Positions 1 through 6,422 are shown, counted from the first letter of the stretch. The stretch: 10,883 bases of DNA from JBOHBN01 sp050698355 (GCA_050698355.1 JBOHBN010000095.1:1-10883); one strand, 5' to 3'. Numbers and translations are program-made. Notes: generated from the sequence alone by a model not told the origin.

Positions 1-402
1 ATGGCAGGACTCAAGGTCGGGTCGCTCGGCGCGTACATTCGCGACCAGCGCGAACGGGCGCAGATCTCGTTGCGCCAGCTCGCGAAGGTCGCGGGGGTGT
101 CGAACCCGTACCTGAGCCAGATCGAGCGAGGGCTCCGGCGCCCCAGCGCCGAGATCCTGCAGCAGATCGCCAAGGGGCTGCGCATCTCCGCGGAGGCGCT
201 GTACGTCCAGGCAGGCATCCTGGACGACCGGCGCTCGGACAGCGATGTGCCCCAGGCAGTCGTCGCCGACCGCTTCCTGGTGGATCGCCAGAAGCAGATC
301 CTGCTGGAGATCTACGAGTCCTTCCGTTCGGAGAACGAGACCCGACGCGGCGGCGATGCCGACACGGCGGGTAAGCCAAGCGCAACCACGAGCAAGGAGT
401 GA
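1..402 (+). CDS. XRE-family helix-turn-helix transcriptional regulator
   Basis: This 133-residue protein has one Cro/C1-type DNA-binding domain at about residues 9-70. Helices read LRQLAKVAGVS and NPYLSQIERG, the usual helix-turn-helix with the conserved SQIERG recognition segment, followed by PSAEILQQIAKGL. The last ~60 residues are polar and charged (RQKQILLEIYESFRSENE) and match no domain I know. The window opens exactly on this ATG, so no RBS is visible and the true start could lie upstream. Only 10 bases separate its stop from the HbhA-like gene, so the two are probably co-transcribed. The same order (XRE regulator, hbhA, DUF2516 protein) is, from memory, Rv0474-Rv0476 in M. tuberculosis. 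A role in regulating its neighbour is inferred from this position only. Confidence 0.88.
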   Translation: MAGLKVGSLGAYIRDQRERAQISLRQLAKVAGVSNPYLSQIERGLRRPSAEILQQIAKGLRISAEALYVQAGILDDRRSDSDVPQAVVADRFLVDRQKQILLEIYESFRSENETRRGGDADTAGKPSATTSKE

Positions 403-412
403 CGAGAGAACC

Positions 413-919
413 ATGGCGACCATCGCCGATGTCCGCAACGAGATCAACAAGGTGCTCGCCTCGGCGCAGGTACCCGGGCCGTTCTACGCGGCCGCCGGTG
501 TCGGCGACCTGGCGGTCGAGAAGGTCCGTGCCGCGCAGTCGCGGCTGCAGGTACTCCGCCCGACGTCCCTGCTGGGAGTGGCCACGAGCGCGCGCGGCCG
601 TGCCGTCGGCGTGTACGGCGACCTGACCGCCCGCGGCCAGAAGCTGGTCGGCCGGGTCGACACGCAACAGGCCACCAAGGACCTCGAGCACGACACGGGC
701 GAGGTCGTGCGCGCCGCCAAGGCGACCGCCACCACGGCCAAGCGCGGTACCGCCAACACCAAGTCGGCCGCCAAGCGCACGACCACCACGGCGCGTAAGA
801 CCGCGACCACGGCGCGGAAGGCGGCCGGGGAGGCGGCGCGCAAGACCGGTGACACGAAGAACGCCTCGAACCCGCAGCAGAAGTCGCAGGGCAGGGGCGG
901 CCAGCAGCGCAGCAGCTGA
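413..919 (+). CDS. HbhA-like (heparin-binding hemagglutinin-related) Lys/Ala/Thr-rich protein
   Basis: The start at 413 follows GACGAGAGAACC ten bases after the regulator's stop and gives 168 residues (MATIADVRNEINKVLASAQV). Residues 1-48 are predicted helical and amphipathic, with a FYAAAGVGDLAVEKV segment typical of the HbhA N-terminus. Residues ~101-150 are a low-complexity basic tail made of Ala, Thr, Lys and Arg (AKATATTAKR, AARKTATTARKAAGE). The end is Gln/Gly/Ser-rich. In mycobacteria, HbhA is a surface adhesin whose Lys-rich C-terminus binds heparan sulfate; it has also been linked to lipid inclusions. This protein is shorter than the ~199-residue mycobacterial one, and its tail has Thr/Arg instead of Pro/Lys repeats, so sugar binding is uncertain. 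A histone-like or envelope-associated role is possible. Its stop codon touches the inverted-repeat element at 919. Confidence 0.8.
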   Translation: MATIADVRNEINKVLASAQVPGPFYAAAGVGDLAVEKVRAAQSRLQVLRPTSLLGVATSARGRAVGVYGDLTARGQKLVGRVDTQQATKDLEHDTGEVVRAAKATATTAKRGTANTKSAAKRTTTTARKTATTARKAAGEAARKTGDTKNASNPQQKSQGRGGQQRSS

Positions 920-1040
920 GAGCGTGTTTGGAAACTAACCTTGTGGAGCGGGGTCGGCCGAAGTTGTCCAACATGCTCATGCTGTCTCGTGCGTAAGCCA
1001 CGAGGAGTCGACCTCGGCCCCACCTTTCCAAACACGTTCT
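919..1040. mobile_element. MITE-like element, ~122 bp, bounded by 16-bp inverted repeats
   Basis: The ends are AGAGCGTGTTTGGAAA (919-934) and TTTCCAAACACGTTCT (1025-1040), inverted copies matching at 15 of 16 bases. Inside are a second pairing, GGCCGA (956-961) with TCGGCC (1014-1019), and a small hairpin, CTCGTG (986-991) with CACGAG (999-1004). There is no room for a transposase. This is the build of a non-autonomous miniature transposable element, or of an insertion sequence reduced to its ends. The terminal sequence reminds me of actinobacterial DDE-transposase (IS5-like) insertion sequences, but I cannot confirm a family. No target duplication is obvious; deleting 918-1040 would join CT to AG and leave a TAG stop at the same codon of the HbhA-like gene. 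It may also act as a bidirectional terminator between two otherwise adjacent genes. Confidence 0.6.
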
Positions 1041-1082
1041 AGTCTCCGCTGAGCACGGGCCCGTGGGCGCGTCCAAGGTAGG

Positions 1083-1412
1083 GTGAGCCTTGTGTTTCCC
1101 GTGGCGTTTTACGGCTGGTTCTGGCCGCTCGAACTGCTGGGCCTGCTGTTCTCCTTCATCGTGATCATCGTCGAGGTTGTTGCGTTCATCGACGCGGCCA
1201 TCCGGCCGTCGAAGGCGTACGAGGCGGTCAGCAAGCAGAGCAAGGCCTTCTGGCTGATCATCCTCGGGATCGCGGTCGCCGCGACGCTCGTGCTCGGCGG
1301 TGGGACCGGGGCGTTCAGCATCTTCGGCGTCATCGGCTTGATCGCCGCGCTCGTGTACATCCTCGACGTCCGCCCCGCCGTGCGCGAGGTCGGGCGCGGC
1401 GGATCGTGGTGA
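1083..1412 (+). CDS. DUF2516 family small membrane protein
   Basis: This 109-residue protein has three likely membrane spans: about residues 16-38 (LELLGLLFSFIVIIVEVVAFI), 55-73 (AFWLIILGIAVAATLVLGG) and 77-95 (AFSIFGVIGLIAALVYIL). It ends with the LDVRP motif (94-98) and a short basic tail. The sequence pattern and its place after an XRE regulator and an HbhA-like gene match the DUF2516 family (Rv0476-like). Molecular function is unknown. The GTG at 1083 has AAGG four to five bases upstream. A second GTG at 1092 is preceded by GGTGA at 1082-1086 and is an equally good start, three residues shorter. The inverted-repeat element at 919-1040 separates it from the HbhA-like gene. Its stop overlaps the start of the downstream hydrolase, implying translational coupling. 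Confidence 0.85.
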   Translation: MSLVFPVAFYGWFWPLELLGLLFSFIVIIVEVVAFIDAAIRPSKAYEAVSKQSKAFWLIILGIAVAATLVLGGGTGAFSIFGVIGLIAALVYILDVRPAVREVGRGGSW

Positions 1413-2224
1413 GGCTGCGGGCCACCGCGACGCTTCGTACCCCACGTACCGAGATCGAGTACGTCGTCACCAGGTCCGGCGAGCCATTCACCTTGTACGT
1501 GCACGGCCTCGCCGGCTCGATCGGCGAGACCCGTACGTTCGCGTCCGGCGTGCCGGGTACCGCGGCGTTCATGCACCTGCGCGGCCACGGTGCTACGCGT
1601 GGCCTCGATGGCCGGTGGGATGGAACGGTGCTCGCCGCCGACGTGCGCGCCGTGTCGGACCAAGTCGGCGCTCGGCAAGCGGTCGGCGTCTCCCTGGGCG
1701 CGCTCGCGCTGCTCGGCCTGCTCGCCGAGTCACCGGACCGGTTCACCCGGGTAGTCGCGCTGTTGCCCCCACGGGCGGTCTTCGACGCCGCCCCGGACCC
1801 GTGGGTGCGGCACGCATGGTCGTCCATCGCGGGCTACCTCGCCGAGGAACGGGTCGCCGATGCCGCCGAGGCGCTGCTGGCGATGCAGCCCGCCGCCGCA
1901 CGTACGCTGCCACAGGCCCGCGACCACTACGCCGGTGCGGCGAAGCGGCTGGTGGGGTGGGGCCCAGCGCTGGTCGACGCCCTACGTGCCCTGCCGGTGG
2001 CCGGTGCGCCGATCGATCCGGTCGCGCTGAGCGCGATCACGACACCGGTCCTCGTCGTCGGCCAGCACGGCGACCGGCTGCACCCCGTTGACACCGCCGC
2101 CCGCCTCGCCGACGCGCTGCCGAACGCGACCTACCTCGACCTCGGCGACGCGGCCGTACCGTGGTCGGGCCGGCAGCCGCTGCGCTCTGCGCTGGCCGAG
2201 TTCCTCACTCCAGCCAGTCGGTAA
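1406..2224 (+). CDS. alpha/beta hydrolase-fold protein with apparently missing catalytic His
   Basis: The 272-residue protein shows an alpha/beta-hydrolase layout: an oxyanion-hole segment YVHGLAG (31-37), a RGHGAT loop (59-64), the nucleophile elbow GVSLGA (94-99, Ser96) and a late acid in GQHGDRLHP (Asp223). The catalytic His is normally found after a small-Gly turn near the C-terminus. Here that place reads LDLGDAAVPWSGRQP (245-259), with Asp where GH is expected, so the triad may be incomplete. Substrate is unknown. GTG at 1406 is one candidate start; GTG at 1409 would give the classic 4-base GTGA overlap with the DUF2516 stop. Coupling to the membrane gene suggests joint expression. The 3' end overlaps the convergent cupin gene by 20 bases. 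Confidence 0.8.
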   Translation: MVRLRATATLRTPRTEIEYVVTRSGEPFTLYVHGLAGSIGETRTFASGVPGTAAFMHLRGHGATRGLDGRWDGTVLAADVRAVSDQVGARQAVGVSLGALALLGLLAESPDRFTRVVALLPPRAVFDAAPDPWVRHAWSSIAGYLAEERVADAAEALLAMQPAAARTLPQARDHYAGAAKRLVGWGPALVDALRALPVAGAPIDPVALSAITTPVLVVGQHGDRLHPVDTAARLADALPNATYLDLGDAAVPWSGRQPLRSALAEFLTPASR

Positions 2225-2573
2225 CGAAGCGCGGGTTGGCGTGGATGTGCACGCCTTCGTAGCCGCCCGGACCGGTGACGAACTTGTGCGGCACCTCCGC
2301 CGGCGCGACCAGTACCTGGCCGGCGCGGCCGGTCAGCTGCTGCGAGCCGATCGTGAACGTGGCCGAGCCGCGCCGGATGATGAACGTCTCGGCGTACGGA
2401 TGCTTGTGCAGGCGCGGGCCCACGCCGGCTTCCGAGGTGGACTCGAGAATGATCGAGATCCCCGCTCCACCAGGGAGCTCCTCGTAGTTCTGTGTCCAGT
2501 CCTCGCCGTCGGCCCGGCCGTCCGACCGACCGATCACGAGTTCATGGCCGTCGGTAATCTCTGCTGCACTCAT
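2205..2573 (-). CDS. single-domain cupin protein
   Basis: This 122-residue protein is a small conserved-barrel cupin. Motif 1 is GVGPRLHKHPYAETFIIRRG (residues 50-69), giving metal-ligand candidates His56, His58 and Glu62. Motif 2 is GQVLVAPAEVPHKFV (85-99), giving His96. All four canonical ligands are present, so metal binding is likely. Cupins of this size include dioxygenases, isomerases, cyclases and sugar or ligand-binding proteins, so the reaction cannot be named. Its ATG (2571-2573) overlaps the monooxygenase TGA as ATGA, so the two are translationally coupled and probably act on the same substrate. The 3' end overlaps the convergent hydrolase gene by 20 bases, with no terminator visible between them. 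Confidence 0.87.
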   Translation of the reverse strand: MSAAEITDGHELVIGRSDGRADGEDWTQNYEELPGGAGISIILESTSEAGVGPRLHKHPYAETFIIRRGSATFTIGSQQLTGRAGQVLVAPAEVPHKFVTGPGGYEGVHIHANPRFVTDWLE

Positions 2574-3775
2574 GTGGATAGATTCTCCGCCGGCGGATCG
2601 GGCGTCAACGCTGCGCTGCCGAGGTCATGTCTTCGGGCACGTACCCGCTGGACGACACCAGCGACCGGCGCCAGGTACGTGGCCAGGTTGCGGGTCGCGA
2701 TTCCCAGTCGCGTCGCCGGGACCAGCAACCTGGAGGCCGTGGCGACGTTGCGCTGTTTCGGCTCGACGAGGTGTCGGTGTTCGGTCTCATACCGAAGGAA
2801 GCCCGTCTTGTGGTCGTCGGGGTTGGCGGCCAGCGCCTCGGCGAGCGTGGCAGCACCGGTGATCGCCAGGCTCGACCCCTCGCCGAACAGCGATACGCAC
2901 GACGCCGCGTCACCCAGCAGCGTGACACGGCCGTACGACCAGTGTGACAGCCGTACCTGGCTTACCGAGTCGAAGTAAAGGTCGTCCGCGACGCCCACCC
3001 GGTCGAGCAGTTCGGGCACCCTCCACCGGCTCCCGGCGAACGCGTCCACGAGGAGCCGCTTGTGCTGCTCGGTGTTGTGATGGTCGAATCCGGCGACCGC
3101 GGGGCGTCGGAACATGAAGGCCGCCAAGGCCTCCCCGCGCGACGGGTGGATGGAAACAGCCCTGCCTGGTGTGTTGTACATCAGTATGTCCTGGTCGTCC
3201 TCGGCCGGACCGCCCAGCGGCAGGGTGGCGACGTACATGCCCATGTGGCGGACGGTGTCGGGGCCAGCGCCGATCGCGAGCCGCCGAACCATCGAGTGCA
3301 GCCCGTCCGCGCCTACGACCAGGTCGAAGCGCCGCGGGTCCGTGCGGTCGAATGTGACGTCCACACCGTCCTCGTTCTGCTCGAGCGTGGCGATGGAGTC
3401 GTCAAACACGAACTCCGCGCTGTCCCTGGCGGCGCGATAGAGCACCCCCGCCAGGTCTCCCCGTGGCAGCTCGACCTCGCTGGCGCCACCGGACTGCTGC
3501 ATCGCGCTCATGGCGAGCCGGCCGATCCGCCGCCCGTTCGCATTGACGAAGCTCAGGTTCGTCGCGTGCGTAGCGGCTTCACGTAGCTGTGCCATGACGC
3601 CCATCCGCTCGGCGACCTCCACGGCCTCGCCGCGAACATCCACGGGACTGCCGCTGGACCGCAGGTCCCGCGCACGCTCGACGACGGTCGGCTGGAACCC
3701 GTACCGGGCAAGCCAGTACGCCAACGCGGAGCCGGCGATGCCGCCGCCTGAGATCAGCACCGTGCGGTTCCGCAT
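2570..3775 (-). CDS. FAD-dependent monooxygenase (PHBH-like aromatic hydroxylase family)
   Basis: The 401-residue protein carries the three signatures of single-component flavin monooxygenases. The N-terminal ADP-binding fold is VLISGGGIAGSALAYWLARYG (6-26), followed by an acidic strand end (VVERA). The DG motif is DLVVGADGLHSMVRR (151-165). The GD motif is LLGDAASCVSLFGEGSSLAI (286-305). Such enzymes hydroxylate or oxidise aromatic or polyketide substrates, using NAD(P)H and O2. I chose ATG at 3775 because it sits two bases after a perfect GGAGGTGATC Shine-Dalgarno; the upstream ATG at 3799 would place that RBS inside the gene. It is translationally coupled to the cupin gene and diverges from a TetR regulator. 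This layout suggests a small, substrate-induced oxidation or detoxification module. The actual substrate is unknown. Confidence 0.92.
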   Translation of the reverse strand: MRNRTVLISGGGIAGSALAYWLARYGFQPTVVERARDLRSSGSPVDVRGEAVEVAERMGVMAQLREAATHATNLSFVNANGRRIGRLAMSAMQQSGGASEVELPRGDLAGVLYRAARDSAEFVFDDSIATLEQNEDGVDVTFDRTDPRRFDLVVGADGLHSMVRRLAIGAGPDTVRHMGMYVATLPLGGPAEDDQDILMYNTPGRAVSIHPSRGEALAAFMFRRPAVAGFDHHNTEQHKRLLVDAFAGSRWRVPELLDRVGVADDLYFDSVSQVRLSHWSYGRVTLLGDAASCVSLFGEGSSLAITGAATLAEALAANPDDHKTGFLRYETEHRHLVEPKQRNVATASRLLVPATRLGIATRNLATYLAPVAGVVQRVRARRHDLGSAALTPDPPAENLST

Positions 3776-3777
3776 GT

Positions 3778-3787
3778 GATCACCTCC
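3778..3787 (-). promoter_or_regulatory. perfect Shine-Dalgarno of the monooxygenase gene
   Basis: Read on the minus strand, this is GGAGGTGATC followed by AC and ATG. All ten bases can pair with the 3' end of 16S rRNA, and GGAGG lies seven bases before the start. It decides the start at 3775 and predicts strong translation once the operon is transcribed. Confidence 0.85.
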
Positions 3788-3793
3788 ATCAAA

Positions 3794-3842
3794 TCGCATT
3801 GAGTGCGAATCGACATTGAACGCAGATTAGCACTGGATGCGA
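3794..3842. promoter_or_regulatory. Probable TetR operator region: palindromic repeats in the divergent gap
   Basis: Two 15-bp imperfect palindromes share one pattern (T-M-GCA-N5-TGCGA). TCGCATTGAGTGCGA lies at 3794-3808 and has 5+5 perfect arms; TAGCACTGGATGCGA lies at 3828-3842 with one mismatched pair. Their centres are 34 bp apart. Midway, centred at 3818, a weaker copy keeps the CATTGA core (3814-3819), giving an even 17-bp spacing. The repeats lie between the monooxygenase RBS and the TetR coding start. A minus-strand TAATCT (3829-3824), a possible -10 box for the monooxygenase operon, overlaps the second palindrome. Binding by the adjacent TetR protein, and hence autoregulation plus operon repression, is inferred from position and symmetry. 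Confidence 0.55.
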
Positions 3843-3848
3843 TACGGT
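3816..3848 (+). promoter_or_regulatory. Possible tetR promoter, perhaps giving a leaderless mRNA
   Basis: TTGAAC (3816-3821) resembles a -35 box. GATACG (3841-3846, 19-base spacer) or the overlapping TACGGT (3843-3848) could be the -10 box. Either would start transcription close to the GTG at 3855, fitting a leaderless message, which is common in actinobacteria. The -10 matches are poor, so this is tentative. Confidence 0.25.
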
Positions 3849-3854
3849 GCAGAT

Positions 3855-4487
3855 GTGGCGCAGACGGCAGGGGCCCAGGAGTCGCGGACGCTGCGCGAGC
3901 GCAAGCGCGAACGCACGCGGCAGGCACTGATCGACGCCGCGACGGATCTGTTCGACCGCTACGGCTACGACCAGACGACCGTGGCCGACATCGCCGCCTG
4001 CGCGGACATCGGAACCCGTACCTTCTTCAGCTACTTCGCGAGCAAGGAGGAGCTGCTGTTTCCCGCGGCCATGGACGAGCGGGTGCAGGCGGCGGTCGTC
4101 GCGATCGCCACGAGACGCGCCGACGAGCGGCCGGCCGACGTGCTCCTCCGTGCGCTGCGCGACGTCGGCGAGACCGACACCGACATGGTCAGCCGGCTCG
4201 CCGCCGTACGCATGCGGCTGGTGCGGACCGTGCCCGCCGTACGACGGCGCGCATTGCAGGTGCAGGTCGATGCCGAGCAGGAGATCGTAGGCCACCTGCA
4301 TGCCGCGTTCCCGGACGACCTGGACGAGGTCGGCGCGGCCGCTCTCGTCGGGGCGTTCGTGGGTGCGGTCTCCGGTGCGCTTCGGGTGTTGCTTGCCGAC
4401 CCGGACACGGTCTCGGCAGGGCGCGAACGCATCGCGGCCCGTCTGCGCGAGGCAACCGACGTGGCCCTCCACCCCTGGCTGGCCTAA
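3855..4487 (+). CDS. TetR/AcrR family transcriptional regulator
   Basis: Read from GTG at 3855 the protein is 210 residues. Its N-terminal domain is typical TetR: RERKRERTRQALIDAATDLFDRYGYDQTTVADIAACADIGTRTFFSYFASKEELLF, with the helix-turn-helix at about 43-62. The C-terminal ligand domain includes VRMRLVRTVPAVRRRALQVQVDAEQEI, a pattern common in AcrR-like regulators with a MftR-type C-terminal domain. An ATG at 3837 would add six residues but lies inside the second operator palindrome and has no RBS; the GTG fits the possible leaderless promoter better. Its divergent position from the monooxygenase-cupin operon and the shared palindromes suggest that it represses that operon and itself until a small molecule binds. 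It ends eight bases before the convergent lysozyme gene, with no terminator between. Confidence 0.88.
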   Translation: MAQTAGAQESRTLRERKRERTRQALIDAATDLFDRYGYDQTTVADIAACADIGTRTFFSYFASKEELLFPAAMDERVQAAVVAIATRRADERPADVLLRALRDVGETDTDMVSRLAAVRMRLVRTVPAVRRRALQVQVDAEQEIVGHLHAAFPDDLDEVGAAALVGAFVGAVSGALRVLLADPDTVSAGRERIAARLREATDVALHPWLA

Positions 4488-4495
4488 CCGGGGAC

Positions 4496-5350
4496 TCAGC
4501 CGGTGGCGAGAACCTTCAGCCGCTTGTACGAGCCGTTGAACACGTTTTGGTCGCCGGGGTAGGTGCCGTGGTCGTTGTACTGCCAGAACGTGTAGAAGCT
4601 CCACCCGTTCGGCAGCGCACCGGGGCTGGACGCGTACCGGGCCAGCCATAGCGGGCTGTGGTCGGCGAAGCCGCCGTAGTTGCCGGTGCAGGTCTTCCAC
4701 CAGTCGGTCGTGGTGTAGATGACCGCCCAGCGTCCGGTCCGCTTGTGGTACCTGTTGATGAAGTCGGCGATCCAGTTGCGCATCCCCGCATCGCTCTTGC
4801 CGTAGCAGGTGCCGCCGTACGGGTTGTACTCGATGTCGAGAACGCCGGGCAGCGTCTTGCCGTCGCCCGACCAGCCGCCGCCGTGATCGGCGAAGTAGTT
4901 CGCCTGCGCTGCGCCGCTGGACTTGTTCGGTAGCGCGAAGTGATACGCGCCCCTGACGAGGCCCGCGTAGTAGGAGTTCGGGTAGTTCCGGTCGAAGCTC
5001 GGGTCCTGGTACGAGGTCCCCTCGGTCGCCTTCATGTAGGCGAAGCGGGCACCGTCGGCGTACACGCCCTTCCAGTTGATCTTTCCCTGCCAGTGGCTCA
5101 CGTCCAGACCCCGCACGCCGCTCGCCCGTGAGGTGTCCGGGGCCCGCCGCTCCGGAGCGGCGGCACGCTTTTGGTGTCCGGGAATGGTCGACCCCATGTA
5201 GTCGCGCTCGGGGTGACCGATCCTGCTGGTCTGCGCGGGTTCGGTGCTGTCGGCGGCAGCGGGTCCGGCGACGAGCACCGCGGCGGCCGCCACCGCGGGC
5301 ACGGCGGCGAACGCAAGGCAGGCCCGGGCGAATCGGGGACGCATAGTCAT
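4496..5350 (-). CDS. Secreted GH25 family lysozyme (N,O-diacetylmuramidase type)
   Basis: The 284-residue preprotein begins with a Sec signal peptide: MTMRPRFARA, a hydrophobic AFAAVPAVAAAAVLVAG stretch and a likely cleavage after A-A-A at 31-33. A ~45-residue linker follows. The GH25 barrel covers about 80-284 and shows GLDVSHWQGKINW (81-93), with Asp83 in the substrate cleft, FAYMKATEG (103-111), GAYHFALP (134-141) and the catalytic LDIEYN (171-176, Asp172 and Glu174). Two cysteines (182, 221) could form a disulfide. These enzymes cut the MurNAc-GlcNAc bond of peptidoglycan. No cell-wall-binding domain is present. ATG at 5350 is favoured by AAGGAG six bases upstream (5357-5362). It is probably monocistronic and acts outside the cell, in wall turnover or against competitors. 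Confidence 0.94.
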   Translation of the reverse strand: MTMRPRFARACLAFAAVPAVAAAAVLVAGPAAADSTEPAQTSRIGHPERDYMGSTIPGHQKRAAAPERRAPDTSRASGVRGLDVSHWQGKINWKGVYADGARFAYMKATEGTSYQDPSFDRNYPNSYYAGLVRGAYHFALPNKSSGAAQANYFADHGGGWSGDGKTLPGVLDIEYNPYGGTCYGKSDAGMRNWIADFINRYHKRTGRWAVIYTTTDWWKTCTGNYGGFADHSPLWLARYASSPGALPNGWSFYTFWQYNDHGTYPGDQNVFNGSYKRLKVLATG

Positions 5351-5421
5351 AGGGCGCTCCTTGGGGTAGAGCTAGGCACCTGGTCGCGAACTGTACGTTA
5401 TGCGGCCGTGACCAAGTGTGC

Positions 5422-5450
5422 GCGTAACTCAGCACCCAGGCAAGTGTCAA
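5422..5450 (-). promoter_or_regulatory. Possible promoter of the lysozyme gene
   Basis: On the minus strand a perfect -35 hexamer TTGACA (5450-5445) is followed, after 17 bases, by TTACGC (5427-5422), a poor -10 box. It would give a leader of about 65 bases before the ATG at 5350. The -35 match is good but the -10 is weak. Confidence 0.3.
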
Positions 5451-5553
5451 TAGGGAAGGTTAGTTACGCAGCGTCTGTCCCGCCTGCGCTGAGGTGGCCT
5501 GCGGCGTTGCCGGTAACGTGGCACGACCGGATGCGGCGAAGGGCGGTCCCACC

Positions 5554-5676
5554 ATGAGCAAGGAGCTGAGGAGCGAGCTGGAGGCAGGGGCCGCGGCAAC
5601 AACCTGCCGTTGTGACGACCGACTCGCGGCACCTGCCGTAGGCGAGCGAGGAAGCGAACGCGGGGAAAGCACATGA
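5554..5676 (+). CDS. Doubtful 40-residue leader ORF overlapping alaX-like gene
   Basis: An ATG at 5554 opens 40 codons (MSKELRSELEAGAAATTCRC...) that end in an ATGA overlap with the AlaX-type gene at 5673. The first ten codons have typical GC-rich third positions; the second half does not, and looks like non-coding DNA. The upstream AAGGGCGG is a weak RBS. No known family is recognised. Competing stems lie inside it: CGGCA (5594-5598) can pair with TGCCG (5605-5609), CGGCA (5627-5631) with TGCCG (5634-5638), and the inner two copies with each other. It could be a coupling or attenuator-type leader peptide, or simply chance. Most of the rest of 5351-5672 shows no gene, and I see no T-box. Confidence 0.25.
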   Translation: MSKELRSELEAGAAATTCRCDDRLAAPAVGERGSERGEST

Positions 5677-6410
5677 GCAGCACCGACCGGATGGGGCGCA
5701 CGCATCGGCTCGAGATCTTCGACGCCGACGTGCGCGGGTGGGAAGCGACCGTTCTCGACACCGGTGCGGAGGGCATCGTGCTCGACCGGTCCGCCTTCTA
5801 CCCCGGTGGTGGGGGCCAGCCGCCCGATGAGGGCGTCCTGTTGTGGGGCGGCGTCGAGACCCACATCGAGGGGGTGCGCAAGGGCGACGACCTCTACCTG
5901 ATCCCGCGGGAAAACGACCCGGTCCCGCCGGTCGGCACGGCGGTGCACGGCGCGATCGCCGACGACAGGCGCAGCATGCTCATGCGTACGCACTCGGGGC
6001 TGCACGTGCTGTGCGGCGTCGTCTTCCGTGACTACGGGTCACTGGTCACCGGCGGCAACATGGAGCCGGGCGCGGCGCGGATGGACTTCAACCTGCCGCA
6101 GCTCCCCGAGGGGTTCCGCGACCACGTCGTGGAGGCGTGCAACGCGGAGATCGCGGCCGACCGGCGGATCGACGTGAAGGTGCTGCCGTACAACGAGGCG
6201 TTCCAGATCCCGGACATCATCCGCACCGCGAGCAACCTGCTCCCGCCCGGGCTCGAGGAGGTGCGGATCATCGACATCACGGGCCTCGACACCCAGGCCG
6301 ACGGCGGTACGCACGTGGCGTCCACCAAGCAGATCGGGCGGATCGAGCTCGCCAAGGTCGAGAACAAGGGCAAGGGCTTCCGGCGCTGCCGTATCCGCAT
6401 CGTTGAATGA
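5673..6410 (+). CDS. AlaX-type alanyl-tRNA editing protein
   Basis: The 245-residue protein has the two domains of a free-standing AlaRS editing module. An N-terminal barrel (about 10-95) includes FYPGGGGQP (42-50), conserved in AlaRS and AlaX. A tRNA_SAD domain follows, with the HxxxH zinc motif RTHSGLHVLCG (105-115; His107, His111) and a second motif, DTQADGGTHV (206-215). AlaX proteins hydrolyse Ser or Gly wrongly attached to tRNA-Ala. In AlaRS and many AlaX proteins the second motif has Cys where this protein has Asp210; His214 is kept. I recall the Asp form in other actinobacterial homologues, so it is probably a subfamily trait rather than a defect. ATG 5673 is preceded by GGGGAAAG. The macro-domain gene follows after 12 bases. 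Confidence 0.9.
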   Translation: MSSTDRMGRTHRLEIFDADVRGWEATVLDTGAEGIVLDRSAFYPGGGGQPPDEGVLLWGGVETHIEGVRKGDDLYLIPRENDPVPPVGTAVHGAIADDRRSMLMRTHSGLHVLCGVVFRDYGSLVTGGNMEPGAARMDFNLPQLPEGFRDHVVEACNAEIAADRRIDVKVLPYNEAFQIPDIIRTASNLLPPGLEEVRIIDITGLDTQADGGTHVASTKQIGRIELAKVENKGKGFRRCRIRIVE

Positions 6411-6422
6411 GTAGGGGTCACG

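Noticed and set aside
484..1035. Minus-strand open frame through the inverted-repeat element, possible transposase remnant
   Set aside because: Its only element-derived part is ~35 residues with no transposase motif; the rest is antisense of the HbhA-like gene.
3837..3854. ATG at 3837 as the TetR start
   Set aside because: It has no RBS and lies within the second palindrome and proposed promoter; GTG 3855 gives a typical TetR N-terminus. The choice is not certain.
3789..5450. 553-codon open frame on the minus strand over tetR and the lysozyme gene
   Set aside because: Antisense to the TetR gene and a different frame of the lysozyme gene; no domain is recognisable and it lacks a sensible start.
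5535..5672. T-box or other known riboswitch upstream of the AlaX-type gene
   Set aside because: GGGCGGTCCCACC and CCGCGGCAACAACC look vaguely like T-box or S-box pieces, but the conserved core and specifier stem are absent.
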